38,227 nucleotides of DNA from a virus. Of the stretch, positions 23,658-31,883 are shown one piece after another. The stretch spans positions 1 through 38,227 of IMG/VR virus record IMGVR_UViG_3300048589_000303; one strand, given 5' to 3'. The position numbers and the translations under genes were made by a program. The notes under the pieces are model-generated. The model had not been told where the DNA came from and ran no database searches. It was given only the letters and a program-made list of their open reading frames with translations. Positions within the stretch are counted from its first letter, which is position 1, and each line of letters opens with the position of its first letter.

Positions 23658-24500
23658 ATGCCAACGTTTCACGTCATCTGTCAGTCCTGCGGAAGTGCGT
23701 TCACCGCTTTCCGTGGCAATGATCGCGGCGCGCCAAGATTTTGTTCTCAGGGATGTAAGGCTCAATCCCAGCGCGGCAAGGCATGGGGTTGGGGCAAGCC
23801 CGCCGCTGCTGGCGAACAACGGCCACGGCCTGATTTGCGCGGGAAGACGCCACGCACCGACGCGGCACGCCAGCGCCTTGAGGATCGATCTGGCCTTCCA
23901 TTTGCCGAAGCTATGCGATCGCTCTACATGCATAAAGGCATGTCGATCGGAGAGGTTGCCGCATTTGCCGACACTGGACGCCGTACGGCGCGCAAGTGGT
24001 TGCGTGATGCTGGAATCCCGCAGCGCACGATGTCTGAAGACAAGGCGCTGCAAATGGCTCGGCTGACTCCTGAAGAGCGCGAATTGCAAATGGCTGCGTG
24101 CCGGGAAGCAGTACGAGGTATGGCGCAGTCGGACGAGCATCGCTTCAAGATCGCCCGCACAAAACAGGATCGGGCGGTCCTCAGTGGTGACGAATCGACG
24201 ATCTTGGCGGCACTCAACGCCGTTGGGCTGCACCCGGTCCCGCTGTACGCGATCCATCGCTACAACATCGACTTCGGCTTCCCTGAAATCAAGCTCGCCG
24301 TGGAATACAACGGCGGGAACTGGCACCACACGCCGAAAAAGCAGCGAGAGGATGCCGCCAAGCGCGCGTGGTTGGAGGCGGACGGCTGGACAGTTGTCTA
24401 CTTCCCGCGCCTCAAGCAAGAGCCCATTGATCCCAACGGGAGCGCCCGCATCGCTTTGGCTGACTTGGTGGCAGAGGTGCAGCGGTTGGCTCATCGTTAG
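23658..24500 (+). CDS. Endonuclease-like protein: zinc finger, HTH, Vsr-like nuclease
   Basis: A 280-residue protein. Residues 8-33 contain a zinc finger (C8, C11, C29, C33). Residues 85-118 look like a helix-turn-helix (MSIGEVAAFADTGRRTARKW). The C-terminus (about 195-255) resembles the PD-(D/E)xK nucleases of Vsr or DUF559 type: NIDFGFPEIKLAVEYNG with Asp205 and Glu217, then WHH 222-224, and WTVVYFPR. GAGG eight bases before the ATG supports the start. It lies alone on the plus strand against the head operon, has its own promoter, and its TAG shares bases with the portal gene's TAA. It is probably a free-standing homing or mobile endonuclease. Confidence 0.75.
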   Translation: MPTFHVICQSCGSAFTAFRGNDRGAPRFCSQGCKAQSQRGKAWGWGKPAAAGEQRPRPDLRGKTPRTDAARQRLEDRSGLPFAEAMRSLYMHKGMSIGEVAAFADTGRRTARKWLRDAGIPQRTMSEDKALQMARLTPEERELQMAACREAVRGMAQSDEHRFKIARTKQDRAVLSGDESTILAALNAVGLHPVPLYAIHRYNIDFGFPEIKLAVEYNGGNWHHTPKKQREDAAKRAWLEADGWTVVYFPRLKQEPIDPNGSARIALADLVAEVQRLAHR

Positions 24501-26626
24501 TTCCAATCGGACAAAACGGGGGCCAGCGCCAAAGTTCCCCGAGGATGCTCCGCCCACACGTGCCGTTGCGAGTCCGCCAGCGGCACGATCTTGCCGTTTC
24601 GTTGCGCACAGGTCAGCCCATCGCTGCCCGGGTCCGTGGTGTGCAAAATATTGTCGAGCAGCTCTACCTCGGTCACCCCGCGCTGCCCGTACCCTTGGGC
24701 CTGCGCAAGATTGTAAGAAACCTGCGATTCAGTCCTCGCGATGGTCATGGAGCGGCCCGCGTACGTTTCCTCGTAGAGTCCCGTGAGCCGTTCGGCGAGA
24801 TCGTCCATCGTCACCCCCTCGGCCAGCGCGTCGTTGACGATCCGCTGAATGTCGCCCTGCGTGGTCGCGGTGATGCCCTGCACGCGCCCGGCGATGTGGC
24901 CGATGATGTCCTGCACCCACGGGTTCGCCAGGTCCCACTGGCTGCCCGGTCCCGCGCCGGCCGATCCGAGCAGCACCTCGGCGTCGGCAATCGCCTGTTC
25001 GCCCATCGCGCTCCAGAGCCGCTCGATCAAGTCGCGCAGTTCCTCGTTCTCGCCGTCCCAGTCGATCAGGTCGATGTTGACGGCGTCGCGGGTTTCGATG
25101 GCGGCGGAGCGTTGCGCCGGAATCAGGGCCAGCACGCGATCCTTCTGGCGCTGGAAGTAGGCGTCGATGAGCGGCGCCCACTTGCGGCCCGCCTGCTCGT
25201 AGAGCCGGATGCTGCGCTGCTGGATCGCGTCCCGGCGTTCGAGCGGCAGCTTGTTGCGCCGTTCGGTTCCGGCCGGCAGCGCCCGGGCGTCGTCGTCATC
25301 GTCGTCGTCGGGCTTATCCTCAACAGTCGGCGCGATGTAGACGGTATCGCGCATCGGCTTGCCGACCGGGGTTTCGATCAGGTTGAACGGAACCATGTAG
25401 ACATCATCGGCCGGGTTGACCGGGTAGCCCATCGCCTGCCGGTACTCAGCCTTCGAAAGCGCACCGGATCGGTATTCTTCCAACAGGTGCGTGCGCCGCT
25501 GCTGCTGGTCTTCCTGCAGGGCGTCGATGCGGGAGACGTCGAACTCGAGATGCACGTCGCCGCGCGGGTCCAGTTCCGGCAGCAGGCCACGGGTCAGCGC
25601 GTCGTCGATGCGCGCCCACAGTTTCTGTACGGTGTCCTGGTAGAACGACTTGCGGGCCTCGGCGTAGTTGCTGAACGTATTGCGTTCCTGGGCGAACCGC
25701 TGGCCGACCAGCGAACCCGGCACGCCGAACGCCTGGCAGATCGCGATCTCGGAGACGTCCCGCAGATCGACGTAGGCGAGTTCGTTGTAGTCGAACGACA
25801 GGCGCTTGATGTCCTTGATCGATTCCAGGAACGGCGGCTCGGCGCTGTTGATCGCCTCGATCCAGCGTTGCCGCGCGACCGCCGCGTCGTCGTCGGTCAG
25901 GTCCGCGTCCGGGTCAAGGATCAGTCCGTAGACCGGCAGCGCCCCGCCGTCGAAGAACGCCTTCAGGTAGTCCTGCATCGTGTTGAGCAGCCCGTACTCG
26001 CGCACCGCCACTTCCAGCGGTCCGATGCCGCGGGGATCGCCGTCGCCGGTGGCCGCGTACGGAATCACGATGATGTCGTCGGCGGGGATCGTGACGTCGC
26101 CCCGCCCCGGCACCCGGTACTCCCAGTCGTAGGCGTCCTGATCGCGGGGAATCGGCTTCAGCCACTCGGAGCGCAGCGGCCACAGTTGCACCGGCACCGC
26201 GGCGTCCGACCGCTCGATCTCGATGGCGCCGTAGCCGAAGACGGCCATCCGGGTGGCGACCTGGTGGATCAGCCCCGCCTCACCCATGAGCGGGTTCGGG
26301 CGCGACAGGATGCGGCGCATCGGGTGATCGGGCAGCGTTTCGGTGTCACCGTCTCGGTCCCGGTACACCCGCACCGGCGCTTCGGCCAGCGACGACGCGA
26401 TCAGGTTGACGCACCGGAACACCAGCGTGAGCTTCTTGTAGGCGTCCCGGTGATAGGTCTCGGGGTTGGTGCGCGGCCACTGCGGCTTGCCGACCGTGTG
26501 CGAGACGTGCAGGGCCGCGTTCGCCTCCCGCAGCTGCAGCGGGGCCACGGATGCCCGGTGAGCCGGCGCGATGCTTGACGGCACAGGCGTCCCGCGCCAG
26601 CGGATGAAATCCACGAACTTGCTCAT
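24497..26626 (-). CDS. Portal protein fused to MuF-like minor head domain
   Basis: A 709-residue protein. Residues 60-420 are a HK97-type portal: TLVFRCVNLIASSLAEAPVR near the start, MRRILSRPNPLMG, GYGAIEIERSD, PLEVAVREYGLLNTM, QAFGVPGSLVGQ. After a poly-Asp linker (about 440-447) the C-terminal region matches phage head morphogenesis (MuF/SPP1 gp7) proteins: MTIARTESQVSYNLAQAQGY and TDPGSDGLTCAQRNGK with EHPRGTLALAPVL replacing the usual HPxCRC. Start ATG 26626 overlaps the terminase stop in TGATG. The frame ends overlapping the endonuclease stop on the other strand. Confidence 0.9.
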   Translation of the reverse strand: MSKFVDFIRWRGTPVPSSIAPAHRASVAPLQLREANAALHVSHTVGKPQWPRTNPETYHRDAYKKLTLVFRCVNLIASSLAEAPVRVYRDRDGDTETLPDHPMRRILSRPNPLMGEAGLIHQVATRMAVFGYGAIEIERSDAAVPVQLWPLRSEWLKPIPRDQDAYDWEYRVPGRGDVTIPADDIIVIPYAATGDGDPRGIGPLEVAVREYGLLNTMQDYLKAFFDGGALPVYGLILDPDADLTDDDAAVARQRWIEAINSAEPPFLESIKDIKRLSFDYNELAYVDLRDVSEIAICQAFGVPGSLVGQRFAQERNTFSNYAEARKSFYQDTVQKLWARIDDALTRGLLPELDPRGDVHLEFDVSRIDALQEDQQQRRTHLLEEYRSGALSKAEYRQAMGYPVNPADDVYMVPFNLIETPVGKPMRDTVYIAPTVEDKPDDDDDDDARALPAGTERRNKLPLERRDAIQQRSIRLYEQAGRKWAPLIDAYFQRQKDRVLALIPAQRSAAIETRDAVNIDLIDWDGENEELRDLIERLWSAMGEQAIADAEVLLGSAGAGPGSQWDLANPWVQDIIGHIAGRVQGITATTQGDIQRIVNDALAEGVTMDDLAERLTGLYEETYAGRSMTIARTESQVSYNLAQAQGYGQRGVTEVELLDNILHTTDPGSDGLTCAQRNGKIVPLADSQRHVWAEHPRGTLALAPVLSDWN

Positions 26627-27930
26627 CAGCGAATCCTGACCGTCTTCGGTTTCCGGTAGAGCCAACCGACGATGTAGCGGCCAGCATCGCAGTAGTGATA
26701 GGTCGCCTTGTCCTCAATGGCTTCCGTGGGGTCGCCGTTCGCATCCAGCACCCGGCTGTACGTGTTGAGTTGGTCGATCAGCCCGGCACAGGACCGGAAC
26801 ACGAAAAGTTCGTTGCGCTGGAACGCGCCGTAGACGCGGTTGATGCCAACCTCGACTTCGCGCACATCCGGCTCGGCAATCGGATAGCCCGCCTGCCGGA
26901 ACTCTTGCCGCCACTGCCCCTCTGAATGCGAGCCGCCAACAGCACGCACCGGGCGTCCGTGCTTGGCTACCCATGCCGCGGCGTGCTGGCGTGCCGTGCG
27001 GCCACCAGCCAGGTATTCGGCGTACACGTAGTTTCGCTTTGTGGCGGGGTCATGGGCGATCCACAGGCCCGCCGTGTTGATGCCGCCGAAGTCGGCGCCC
27101 TGATAGCGGGGCCACGCTGGGTCAACCTCGAAGTCGTCAACCACATGCACGGTCGGGTCGAACACGTCATAGATCAGCCCGGCTGGTCGCTCGAACTGGC
27201 CCATGTAGAACATCTGGAATTTCCACCGGGGCAGATCGCGTTTCGCCCGGTCCAGCTCGTCCTGCGGGAAGCGCGGGTTGGCGGTGCTGGGGAAGTTGAT
27301 CACGTCGATCTCGGGGTGGTTCTGTCCCGACGCAACCCACGGATCCCAGAACGTCTGCTTCAACCAGCCGAGGTCGTACGGCGTGGTGGTGAACAGCGCC
27401 CGGCCCTGATGGATCGAGAGGCGGCGCTGAATCGCTTCCCACGAGCCGCGCTTGTACGTCTTCTGCCCGGCCTCATCGTTCCACGCCGCCTTTGCGGTCA
27501 TGGATTCAAGGCTTTCAGGATCGGCTGCGTAGCCGAAGTAGACGTTGGTGGGAATGGTCTGCGATGCGCCCCACAGCTTGCGTTCTCCGGCTTCGGAGAG
27601 CGTGAACTTGCGGACCGGCGATCCCTGATAGCTGCCGAGCCCGAGATAGGTCTCGAACAGTCGCCGGAACTCGGGCAACGCCTTGACTTCGAGCAGCGGG
27701 AACGTGGGGGTAGTGACCAGGTAGTCGCCCGGTCCTTTGGCGATCATTTCCTGCCAGAGCCAGATCGGGCCGAACGAGGTCTTGCCGGATTGCGTGCCGG
27801 CCAGAACGACCACGGTGCGTTTGGTCGATTGCAGGGCGCGCCACTGACCGTAGTGCGGGTGAATGTCCACCCCGCCCTTGCCGTCTGGTTCGATCAGGTC
27901 CGGCGCTGCCGGGAACGCCGCCGCCACCAT
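26626..27930 (-). CDS. Terminase large subunit
   Basis: A 434-residue DNA-packaging motor with ATPase and nuclease domains. Walker A is GTQSGKT (45-51), the Walker B acidic region is WNDEAG (150-155), the coupling motif TTTPY is at 181-185. The nuclease domain begins at YQGADFGG (277-283) with Asp280 as likely metal ligand, and continues with EVEVGINRVY and a C-terminal KATYHYCDAGRYI. Its order after the small subunit and before the portal is standard. The start overlaps the previous stop. Confidence 0.93.
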   Translation of the reverse strand: MVAAAFPAAPDLIEPDGKGGVDIHPHYGQWRALQSTKRTVVVLAGTQSGKTSFGPIWLWQEMIAKGPGDYLVTTPTFPLLEVKALPEFRRLFETYLGLGSYQGSPVRKFTLSEAGERKLWGASQTIPTNVYFGYAADPESLESMTAKAAWNDEAGQKTYKRGSWEAIQRRLSIHQGRALFTTTPYDLGWLKQTFWDPWVASGQNHPEIDVINFPSTANPRFPQDELDRAKRDLPRWKFQMFYMGQFERPAGLIYDVFDPTVHVVDDFEVDPAWPRYQGADFGGINTAGLWIAHDPATKRNYVYAEYLAGGRTARQHAAAWVAKHGRPVRAVGGSHSEGQWRQEFRQAGYPIAEPDVREVEVGINRVYGAFQRNELFVFRSCAGLIDQLNTYSRVLDANGDPTEAIEDKATYHYCDAGRYIVGWLYRKPKTVRIR

Positions 27931-28304
27931 CAGGACGGCTCCGGCTCATGGATGCGGACCACGGAGACGGCCAGCGGCCCGCCGTCGTGCCCTTCGTGCC
28001 GGATGGTCTGGTTGTCTCGGAACTTGTCCGGCCGGCGCGCCTTGAGCAGGAAGATGGTCAGGGTGTCAGAGGGGTTGTTCTTGTCTTTGGCTCGTTCGTG
28101 CGCGTGATCTTCCAGCGCGTCGGTGCCGTCCTCGATCGCGGCATCGGTGAGCGCCCGGAACTCGGCATCTTCATCGCGCCATTCGTAGTACGTTGAGCGG
28201 CCTATGCCAGCGGAACGACACGCCGCCGCTACGCTCTTGCCATCGGAAAGCTCGGCAAGAATCGCAACGGTTCTTTTAGGTGTCCGCTTTAGCGTATTCG
28301 CCAT
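27930..28304 (-). CDS. Terminase small subunit
   Basis: A 124-residue protein with an N-terminal HTH (AILAELSDGKSVAAACRSAG followed by RSTYYEWRDED), the DNA-recognition part of small terminases, a helical central region (RALTDAAIEDGTDALEDHAH) and RRPDKFRDNQ near the end. The ATG at 28304 is chosen over an upstream in-frame ATG (28379) because the preceding residues come from the hairpin leader, and AAGG lies seven bases before 28304. Confidence 0.87.
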   Translation of the reverse strand: MANTLKRTPKRTVAILAELSDGKSVAAACRSAGIGRSTYYEWRDEDAEFRALTDAAIEDGTDALEDHAHERAKDKNNPSDTLTIFLLKARRPDKFRDNQTIRHEGHDGGPLAVSVVRIHEPEPS

Positions 28305-28400
28305 GCCACGCCTTAACGCAAAAGCCGCCAGCAGGAACGCTTTCGCGCTCTCACTGGCGGCACTCGCTCGCCCGATCAATTACGGATAGAGTAGCAGATT
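28305..28400 (-). promoter_or_regulatory. Hairpin leader, copy B (before terminase)
   Basis: Minus strand: AATCTGCTA, TGATCGGGCG, GCCGCCAG (28354-28361), an inner stem closed by a GAAA loop, CTGGCGGC (28324-28331), TTTTGCG, AAGG and the terminase ATG. All blocks occur in the same order in copy A. The inner arms differ between copies while pairing is largely kept. It can act as terminator for upstream transcripts; TGCTACTCT could be an extended -10. Confidence 0.7.
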
Positions 28401-28424
28401 CAGCGCCGGTGTGTTATGTGCGGG

Positions 28425-28502
28425 TCATCGTCGGTCCAATAATCGGCGAACGATGAAGAACACGACAAATGCCACAACGAAGGCAACGAGAAAGTTTTCC
28501 AT
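28425..28502 (-). CDS. 25-residue single-span membrane microprotein
   Basis: The frame encodes MENF, a Val/Phe-rich hydrophobic helix (LVAFVVAFVVFFIV) and a basic tail RRLLDRR. It starts in a TGATG overlap with the preceding gene. Its layout mirrors the 25-residue microprotein in the lysis region, with no clear sequence similarity. No function known. Confidence 0.6.
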   Translation of the reverse strand: MENFLVAFVVAFVVFFIVRRLLDRR

Positions 28503-28762
28503 CACCCCGCCCCTACGCCGCGCTCGATCAACCACAGCGCCTGTCCCTCCACCGCCGCGCTGATTCGTGACAAGGTGGTCTCCCGGTTGGCAGGCGTGAA
28601 CGTTGCGTCTACGTGAATATCGCCGGTCTCTTCGGACGCGGTGACCGTGATTGTCCACAGGTATCCGATCGCATCAACGGTCTGAACGTGCTTCAACCCT
28701 CCGGGGACGATCTGCGTCTTCCCCATCGCGAGCTTCCCCGGCATCGTTGGTTTGAATTCCAT
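28502..28762 (-). CDS. Small unknown protein
   Basis: An 86-residue protein, beta-rich (IGYLWTITVTASEETGDIHV) with a helical end (TLSRISAAVEGQALWLIERG). It looks like a complete small fold. It lies at the junction between early and late minus-strand genes. No family recognised. Confidence 0.65.
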   Translation of the reverse strand: MEFKPTMPGKLAMGKTQIVPGGLKHVQTVDAIGYLWTITVTASEETGDIHVDATFTPANRETTLSRISAAVEGQALWLIERGVGAG

Positions 28763-28771
28763 TCTATCCCC

Positions 28772-29008
28772 CTACGCCGCCTGTTGGTCCGGCTGGCGCC
28801 ATTTGATTTCCTTGCCCTGCCACATCGTGACCCGGCCACAGAGACAAACGATACGCCAGCATGCGTCGTTGGATGCCCACGCGATGACCAGCGCCTGATC
28901 GATCACCAGGTACTTGCCGCCCCCGGACGACGGCCGCACCTCACCGATGGTGCGCTGGCAGCCGGGGCACTGTTCGGAGCGATGACGGTGACGGCGTGGC
29001 GGCAGCAT
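28772..29008 (-). CDS. Small zinc-ribbon-like protein
   Basis: A 78-residue protein with CPGC (residues 14-17) and CLCG (about 56-59), separated by beta-like sequence (GKYLVIDQALVIAW). The cysteine pairs suggest a zinc ribbon. The ATG 29008 has no strong ribosome binding site; an upstream ATG in frame would overlap the preceding gene in another frame. Confidence 0.65.
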   Translation of the reverse strand: MLPPRRHRHRSEQCPGCQRTIGEVRPSSGGGKYLVIDQALVIAWASNDACWRIVCLCGRVTMWQGKEIKWRQPDQQAA

Positions 29009-29025
29009 GGCGGTACTCCGTTTCG

Positions 29026-29427
29026 CTACTCGGGCTTCGGCTTCGTCGCGACCAGTTTGCCGTTCGGGGGCGGGGGATCGCCGAGCGTGCCTTTGGGTTG
29101 CGTGCCCCGTCGCCCCCAGTCGGGTTCCGGCTTCTGGATCGGCACGAACTTCACCCACACGCTGTCAACATCGCTGCGCACCTCGATCTCATTCTCGGGC
29201 ATGGTCGGGTCTAGCATGCTCGGGATGTACGTATCCCGCTGCACGATCTCAAACCCGGCATCGTTCAGCGCGGCGATGATGGCGTCGGCCCGTTGTCGGT
29301 GATCGGCTTGAACACCGTCCCATCCGTGGTAAGGCAGATCATCCCACGCTGCAGGTTTGCGGTTGTAATGAGCATTGGGCTTGGCTTCATATGCAGCCCG
29401 CGCGATCACGTCTCTGGCGTTATCCAT
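29026..29427 (-). CDS. Unknown early protein
   Basis: A 133-residue protein. The helical start (RDVIARAAYEAKPNAHYN, then DHRQRADAIIAALNDAGFEI) is of a kind common in small phage early proteins, followed by TYIPSMLDP and a beta-like, Pro-rich C-terminus. TYIPS also occurs in the next upstream protein (29420-29935). Start overlaps that gene by eight bases. No function assigned. Confidence 0.7.
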   Translation of the reverse strand: MDNARDVIARAAYEAKPNAHYNRKPAAWDDLPYHGWDGVQADHRQRADAIIAALNDAGFEIVQRDTYIPSMLDPTMPENEIEVRSDVDSVWVKFVPIQKPEPDWGRRGTQPKGTLGDPPPPNGKLVATKPKPE

Positions 29428-29935
29428 CGGTCGCCTCCTTGAGTAGGGCGTCGATCTGTTCGGTGCTTACGTTCAACGCCAGACCGAACCCAAACTGGAA
29501 CCCCTGTTTCCACGTATCGCTGACATTGAGCGGCGTTTCAGCATCGACATCAACAAGGTCTATCCACTCCCGCAACTTCCTCAGCCCCGCGTGCGTCGCC
29601 TGACGGTGCAGGGCGAGGATGCGTTGCCGGGCGGCTTCCCGTTCTTCGATCGCAGCCACCAATTCCGGGGGTGCTTCACGTCCCTTTTCGCTTTCGGGCA
29701 GCCGTGACCAAATGGACGTGCGAACCGTCCCAACGTCTTCGGCCAGCACTCCGAATCGCGATACCGCACCCGCGAACGCCTCATCCGGCGCGGGGTCCGG
29801 GGCGACGGCGAGGGCGGCTTCGAGGGCGAGTCGCACTTCCGAACTGGGGATGTACGTGCCGTATCCCGGTATCTTTTGGACGCCCCTCAACGTTCGCTGG
29901 AACGTCTCGATCATCGCATCCGTGATCTGTGTCAT
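29420..29935 (-). CDS. Unknown early protein
   Basis: A 171-residue, mostly helical, acidic protein (EVRLALEAALAVAPDPAPDE, PPELVAAIEEREAARQRIL) with GTYIPS near residue 27. The start ATG 29935 overlaps the VRR-NUC stop as ATGA. It has no recognised domain. Confidence 0.7.
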   Translation of the reverse strand: MTQITDAMIETFQRTLRGVQKIPGYGTYIPSSEVRLALEAALAVAPDPAPDEAFAGAVSRFGVLAEDVGTVRTSIWSRLPESEKGREAPPELVAAIEEREAARQRILALHRQATHAGLRKLREWIDLVDVDAETPLNVSDTWKQGFQFGFGLALNVSTEQIDALLKEATDG

Positions 29936-30342
29936 TCGCACTCCCCCAATTCCTGCAACACATCGTCCAGATCCTCTGGATAGACGAACCGGGCATCGAC
30001 CCCGGCCCGCTGGTATTCCCTGATCCATGCCCGTTGATCGGGCCGCGACTCACCCCGGTCAGACTTCAGCTCGAACACGAACTGGCGCCCGTGCCCGCAG
30101 ATGTGCATGTCCGGAAACCCACCCCGGCTCTTGCGGCTATCCGTTTCGTGATGCACCTGGTACCCGTGGTTCATGGCCGCCTCGGTGATCGTTTCTTGCA
30201 GTTCCTCTTCGGTCATGCGCGTAGCCGGGCGCGAGCGGCGCTGACGCTTCGGCGCCGACGCGGCAGGGACCGCTAGTCCCTGCTCGCGTTCGATCATTTC
30301 CCGATATTCGAGGTAGCTCATTTCGGTGCGGGAATCGCTCAT
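29932..30342 (-). CDS. VRR-NUC-type nuclease
   Basis: A 136-residue protein. The basic N-terminus is followed by a VRR-NUC/Holliday-resolvase-like PD-(D/E)xK domain: ITEAAMNHGYQVHHETDSRK, GFPD (75-78, Asp78), FVFELKSDRG with Glu91 and Lys93, and PDQRAWIREYQRAGVDARFV. Phage versions probably process branched DNA during replication or packaging. The start overlaps the previous stop as ATGA. Confidence 0.85.
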   Translation of the reverse strand: MSDSRTEMSYLEYREMIEREQGLAVPAASAPKRQRRSRPATRMTEEELQETITEAAMNHGYQVHHETDSRKSRGGFPDMHICGHGRQFVFELKSDRGESRPDQRAWIREYQRAGVDARFVYPEDLDDVLQELGECE

Positions 30343-30824
30343 GCCGTCACCCCCCGCGTCCCGGCCTCGAGGCTGTCGAGCCGGTTCAACATCGACAGCG
30401 GGGCCTTGCTGACGTCCTGCGTGCCGCCAGTCCAGTCGCGCACCGTGGCGGTCGTCACCCCGACCTTGACGGCCAGCGTCTCGGCGTCCATGTCCAGCAG
30501 CGCCATCATGCGGCGCAACCGGGCGGCGTTCCACGCCTCCGTTGTGGGCGACGGCGTCGGTTCAGGGGCCGGCGACCGTTCGATCGCCCCATTGGGGATC
30601 GAGGCCCCGTTGATGGCCCGGTCCCGGCCTTTGAGCGCCGCGTCGATCTGCTGGCGCAGCTGCTGGCGCTCGTCGGCCAGCGGCTTGAGCGAGGCCAGCG
30701 CGGTCGTGATCTTGCGGTCAACGGCATCGAGGCGCTTGATCAGCGTGGTGAGTTCCGATCCGCCGGCGGCCGTCTTCGGTTCGGTTCGTGCGTGTGGGCC
30801 AGAGCCCTTGATTCCTCGTGGCAT
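30339..30824 (-). CDS. Coiled-coil protein with C-terminal HTH-like region
   Basis: A 161-residue protein. Residues 25-70 form a coiled coil (LIKRLDAVDRKITTALASLK), and residues 105-145 look like a Cro-type HTH (LLDMDAETLAVKVGVTTATV, then RDWTGGTQDVSKAP). It lies between the methyltransferase and the VRR-NUC genes. Likely DNA-binding; specific role unknown. Confidence 0.65.
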   Translation of the reverse strand: MPRGIKGSGPHARTEPKTAAGGSELTTLIKRLDAVDRKITTALASLKPLADERQQLRQQIDAALKGRDRAINGASIPNGAIERSPAPEPTPSPTTEAWNAARLRRMMALLDMDAETLAVKVGVTTATVRDWTGGTQDVSKAPLSMLNRLDSLEAGTRGVTA

Positions 30825-31312
30825 CACTCCACCTCCTGATCGAGCACCCGGTCCATCCCGATGAAAACGGTGCCGTCCTGTGCGCGGCGCGGGTCCCAGA
30901 TGACCACGCAACTCGGAAACGGCGCATTGACGGTCGAGCCACCGAATCGCATCCGTCCCCGGATCAGCCGAATCTCTGCCGCCTTCATGACGTGAAGGTG
31001 CCACCATTTGGTGCAACTGCGGACCGGGATCAACGCCACGACCAGCGCACCGTTCTCGGATTCTTCATGCGCTTTGCGAATCCAGCGGCCAATGTTGTGG
31101 CTGTACGGCGGATTCATGAACACGGCCTCGCCGGCCCATGATTGCTTCAGGCCGTCATCTGCCTTGGTGAAGAAGCGATCCGTGACGGCGTTCTCTTCGG
31201 TCGCACACGGATCGAGCGAGAACGGCCCGAACTCTTCGACCAGCGCGTCAACGAACGCGCGCGGGGTGCTCCACTCTTCGGTATTGGAGCTGAACGCGGC
31301 TACGTGCTTCAT
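30824..31312 (-). CDS. Phage-type DNA N6-adenine methyltransferase
   Basis: A 162-residue protein. EWSTP (13-17), FSLDPCA (31-37) and NPPYS (67-71) are the signature of the phage N6-adenine methyltransferase family; the catalytic motif is NPPY. RSCTKWWH and RGRMRFGG, then PSCVVIWDP, follow in family order. No restriction enzyme gene is near, so a protective or regulatory role is more likely than a restriction system. Start in TGATG. Confidence 0.9.
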   Translation of the reverse strand: MKHVAAFSSNTEEWSTPRAFVDALVEEFGPFSLDPCATEENAVTDRFFTKADDGLKQSWAGEAVFMNPPYSHNIGRWIRKAHEESENGALVVALIPVRSCTKWWHLHVMKAAEIRLIRGRMRFGGSTVNAPFPSCVVIWDPRRAQDGTVFIGMDRVLDQEVE

Positions 31313-31530
31313 CACTCCCCCTCCCCGTTCGCCCGTTGCTTCTGGCGTTCGATGAAGCGTTCCAGGTTGCCGATCTCGACGTCGAACGCATCGACGGTGG
31401 CGCTCAGCCCCTGCTCGTGGGCGTGCTTGCGTTTGAGCCGCAGGGCCGTCAGGCGGTCGTCCTGACTGGCGATGTTGGCGGCGAACAGCCGCTCGCGGGT
31501 TCGGGCCTTGCGTTCCGGGGTCAGTGTCAT
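31312..31530 (-). CDS. Small coiled-coil protein
   Basis: A 72-residue, charged, helical protein (ASQDDRLTALRLKRKHAHEQ, VEIGNLERFIERQKQR). The start ATG 31530 overlaps the HTH gene's stop as ATGA. No function known. Confidence 0.7.
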   Translation of the reverse strand: MTLTPERKARTRERLFAANIASQDDRLTALRLKRKHAHEQGLSATVDAFDVEIGNLERFIERQKQRANGEGE

Positions 31531-31883
31531 CCGTGTACCTCCCGTTCGAGTTCAATCAGACGGCGAATGGCGGAATAGCCGGGCCGGGTGCGGCCGAGTT
31601 CCCACGAGGAACAGGTCGTTTGCCCGATGCCGAGCCGGGCGGCGAATTGATCCTGCGACAGTCCGAGCGGATCCCGCAGCGACCGGATGCGCCGCCCGTC
31701 CCACGCCGCCGAGTGCGCGTAATGGGTGCGGGCCGGCCGGGTCCGGGGCGGTGGCGGGGTGTCCGTCCCCCGCAGTACCGCGATGGCCGCCCGCTGTTCG
31801 GCCAGCGCGTGCCGGGCACGCTCCACGTCGTCGTATCCCGCCGCCGGGTTCATCAGGTCTTCCCAGGTGCGGACCGCGCTCAT
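31527..31883 (-). CDS. HTH protein (XRE type)
   Basis: A 118-residue protein with an N-terminal helix (DDVERARHALAEQRAAIAVL), a Pro/Arg linker and a C-terminal XRE-type HTH (RSLRDPLGLSQDQFAARLGI, GQTTCSSWELGRTRPGYSAI). It may be a second regulator for the early operon. The start is at the ATG overlapping the previous stop. Confidence 0.75.
   Translation of the reverse strand: MSAVRTWEDLMNPAAGYDDVERARHALAEQRAAIAVLRGTDTPPPPRTRPARTHYAHSAAWDGRRIRSLRDPLGLSQDQFAARLGIGQTTCSSWELGRTRPGYSAIRRLIELEREVHG

Noticed and set aside
24545-26578. 677-codon plus-strand frame opposite the portal gene
   Set aside because: Shadow frame; sequence is Arg/Val/Gly-rich without domain features, while the minus strand has an unmistakable portal-MuF protein.
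30824-31312. Restriction-modification system
   Set aside because: Only a phage-type orphan adenine methyltransferase is present; neighbouring genes show no restriction endonuclease partner.
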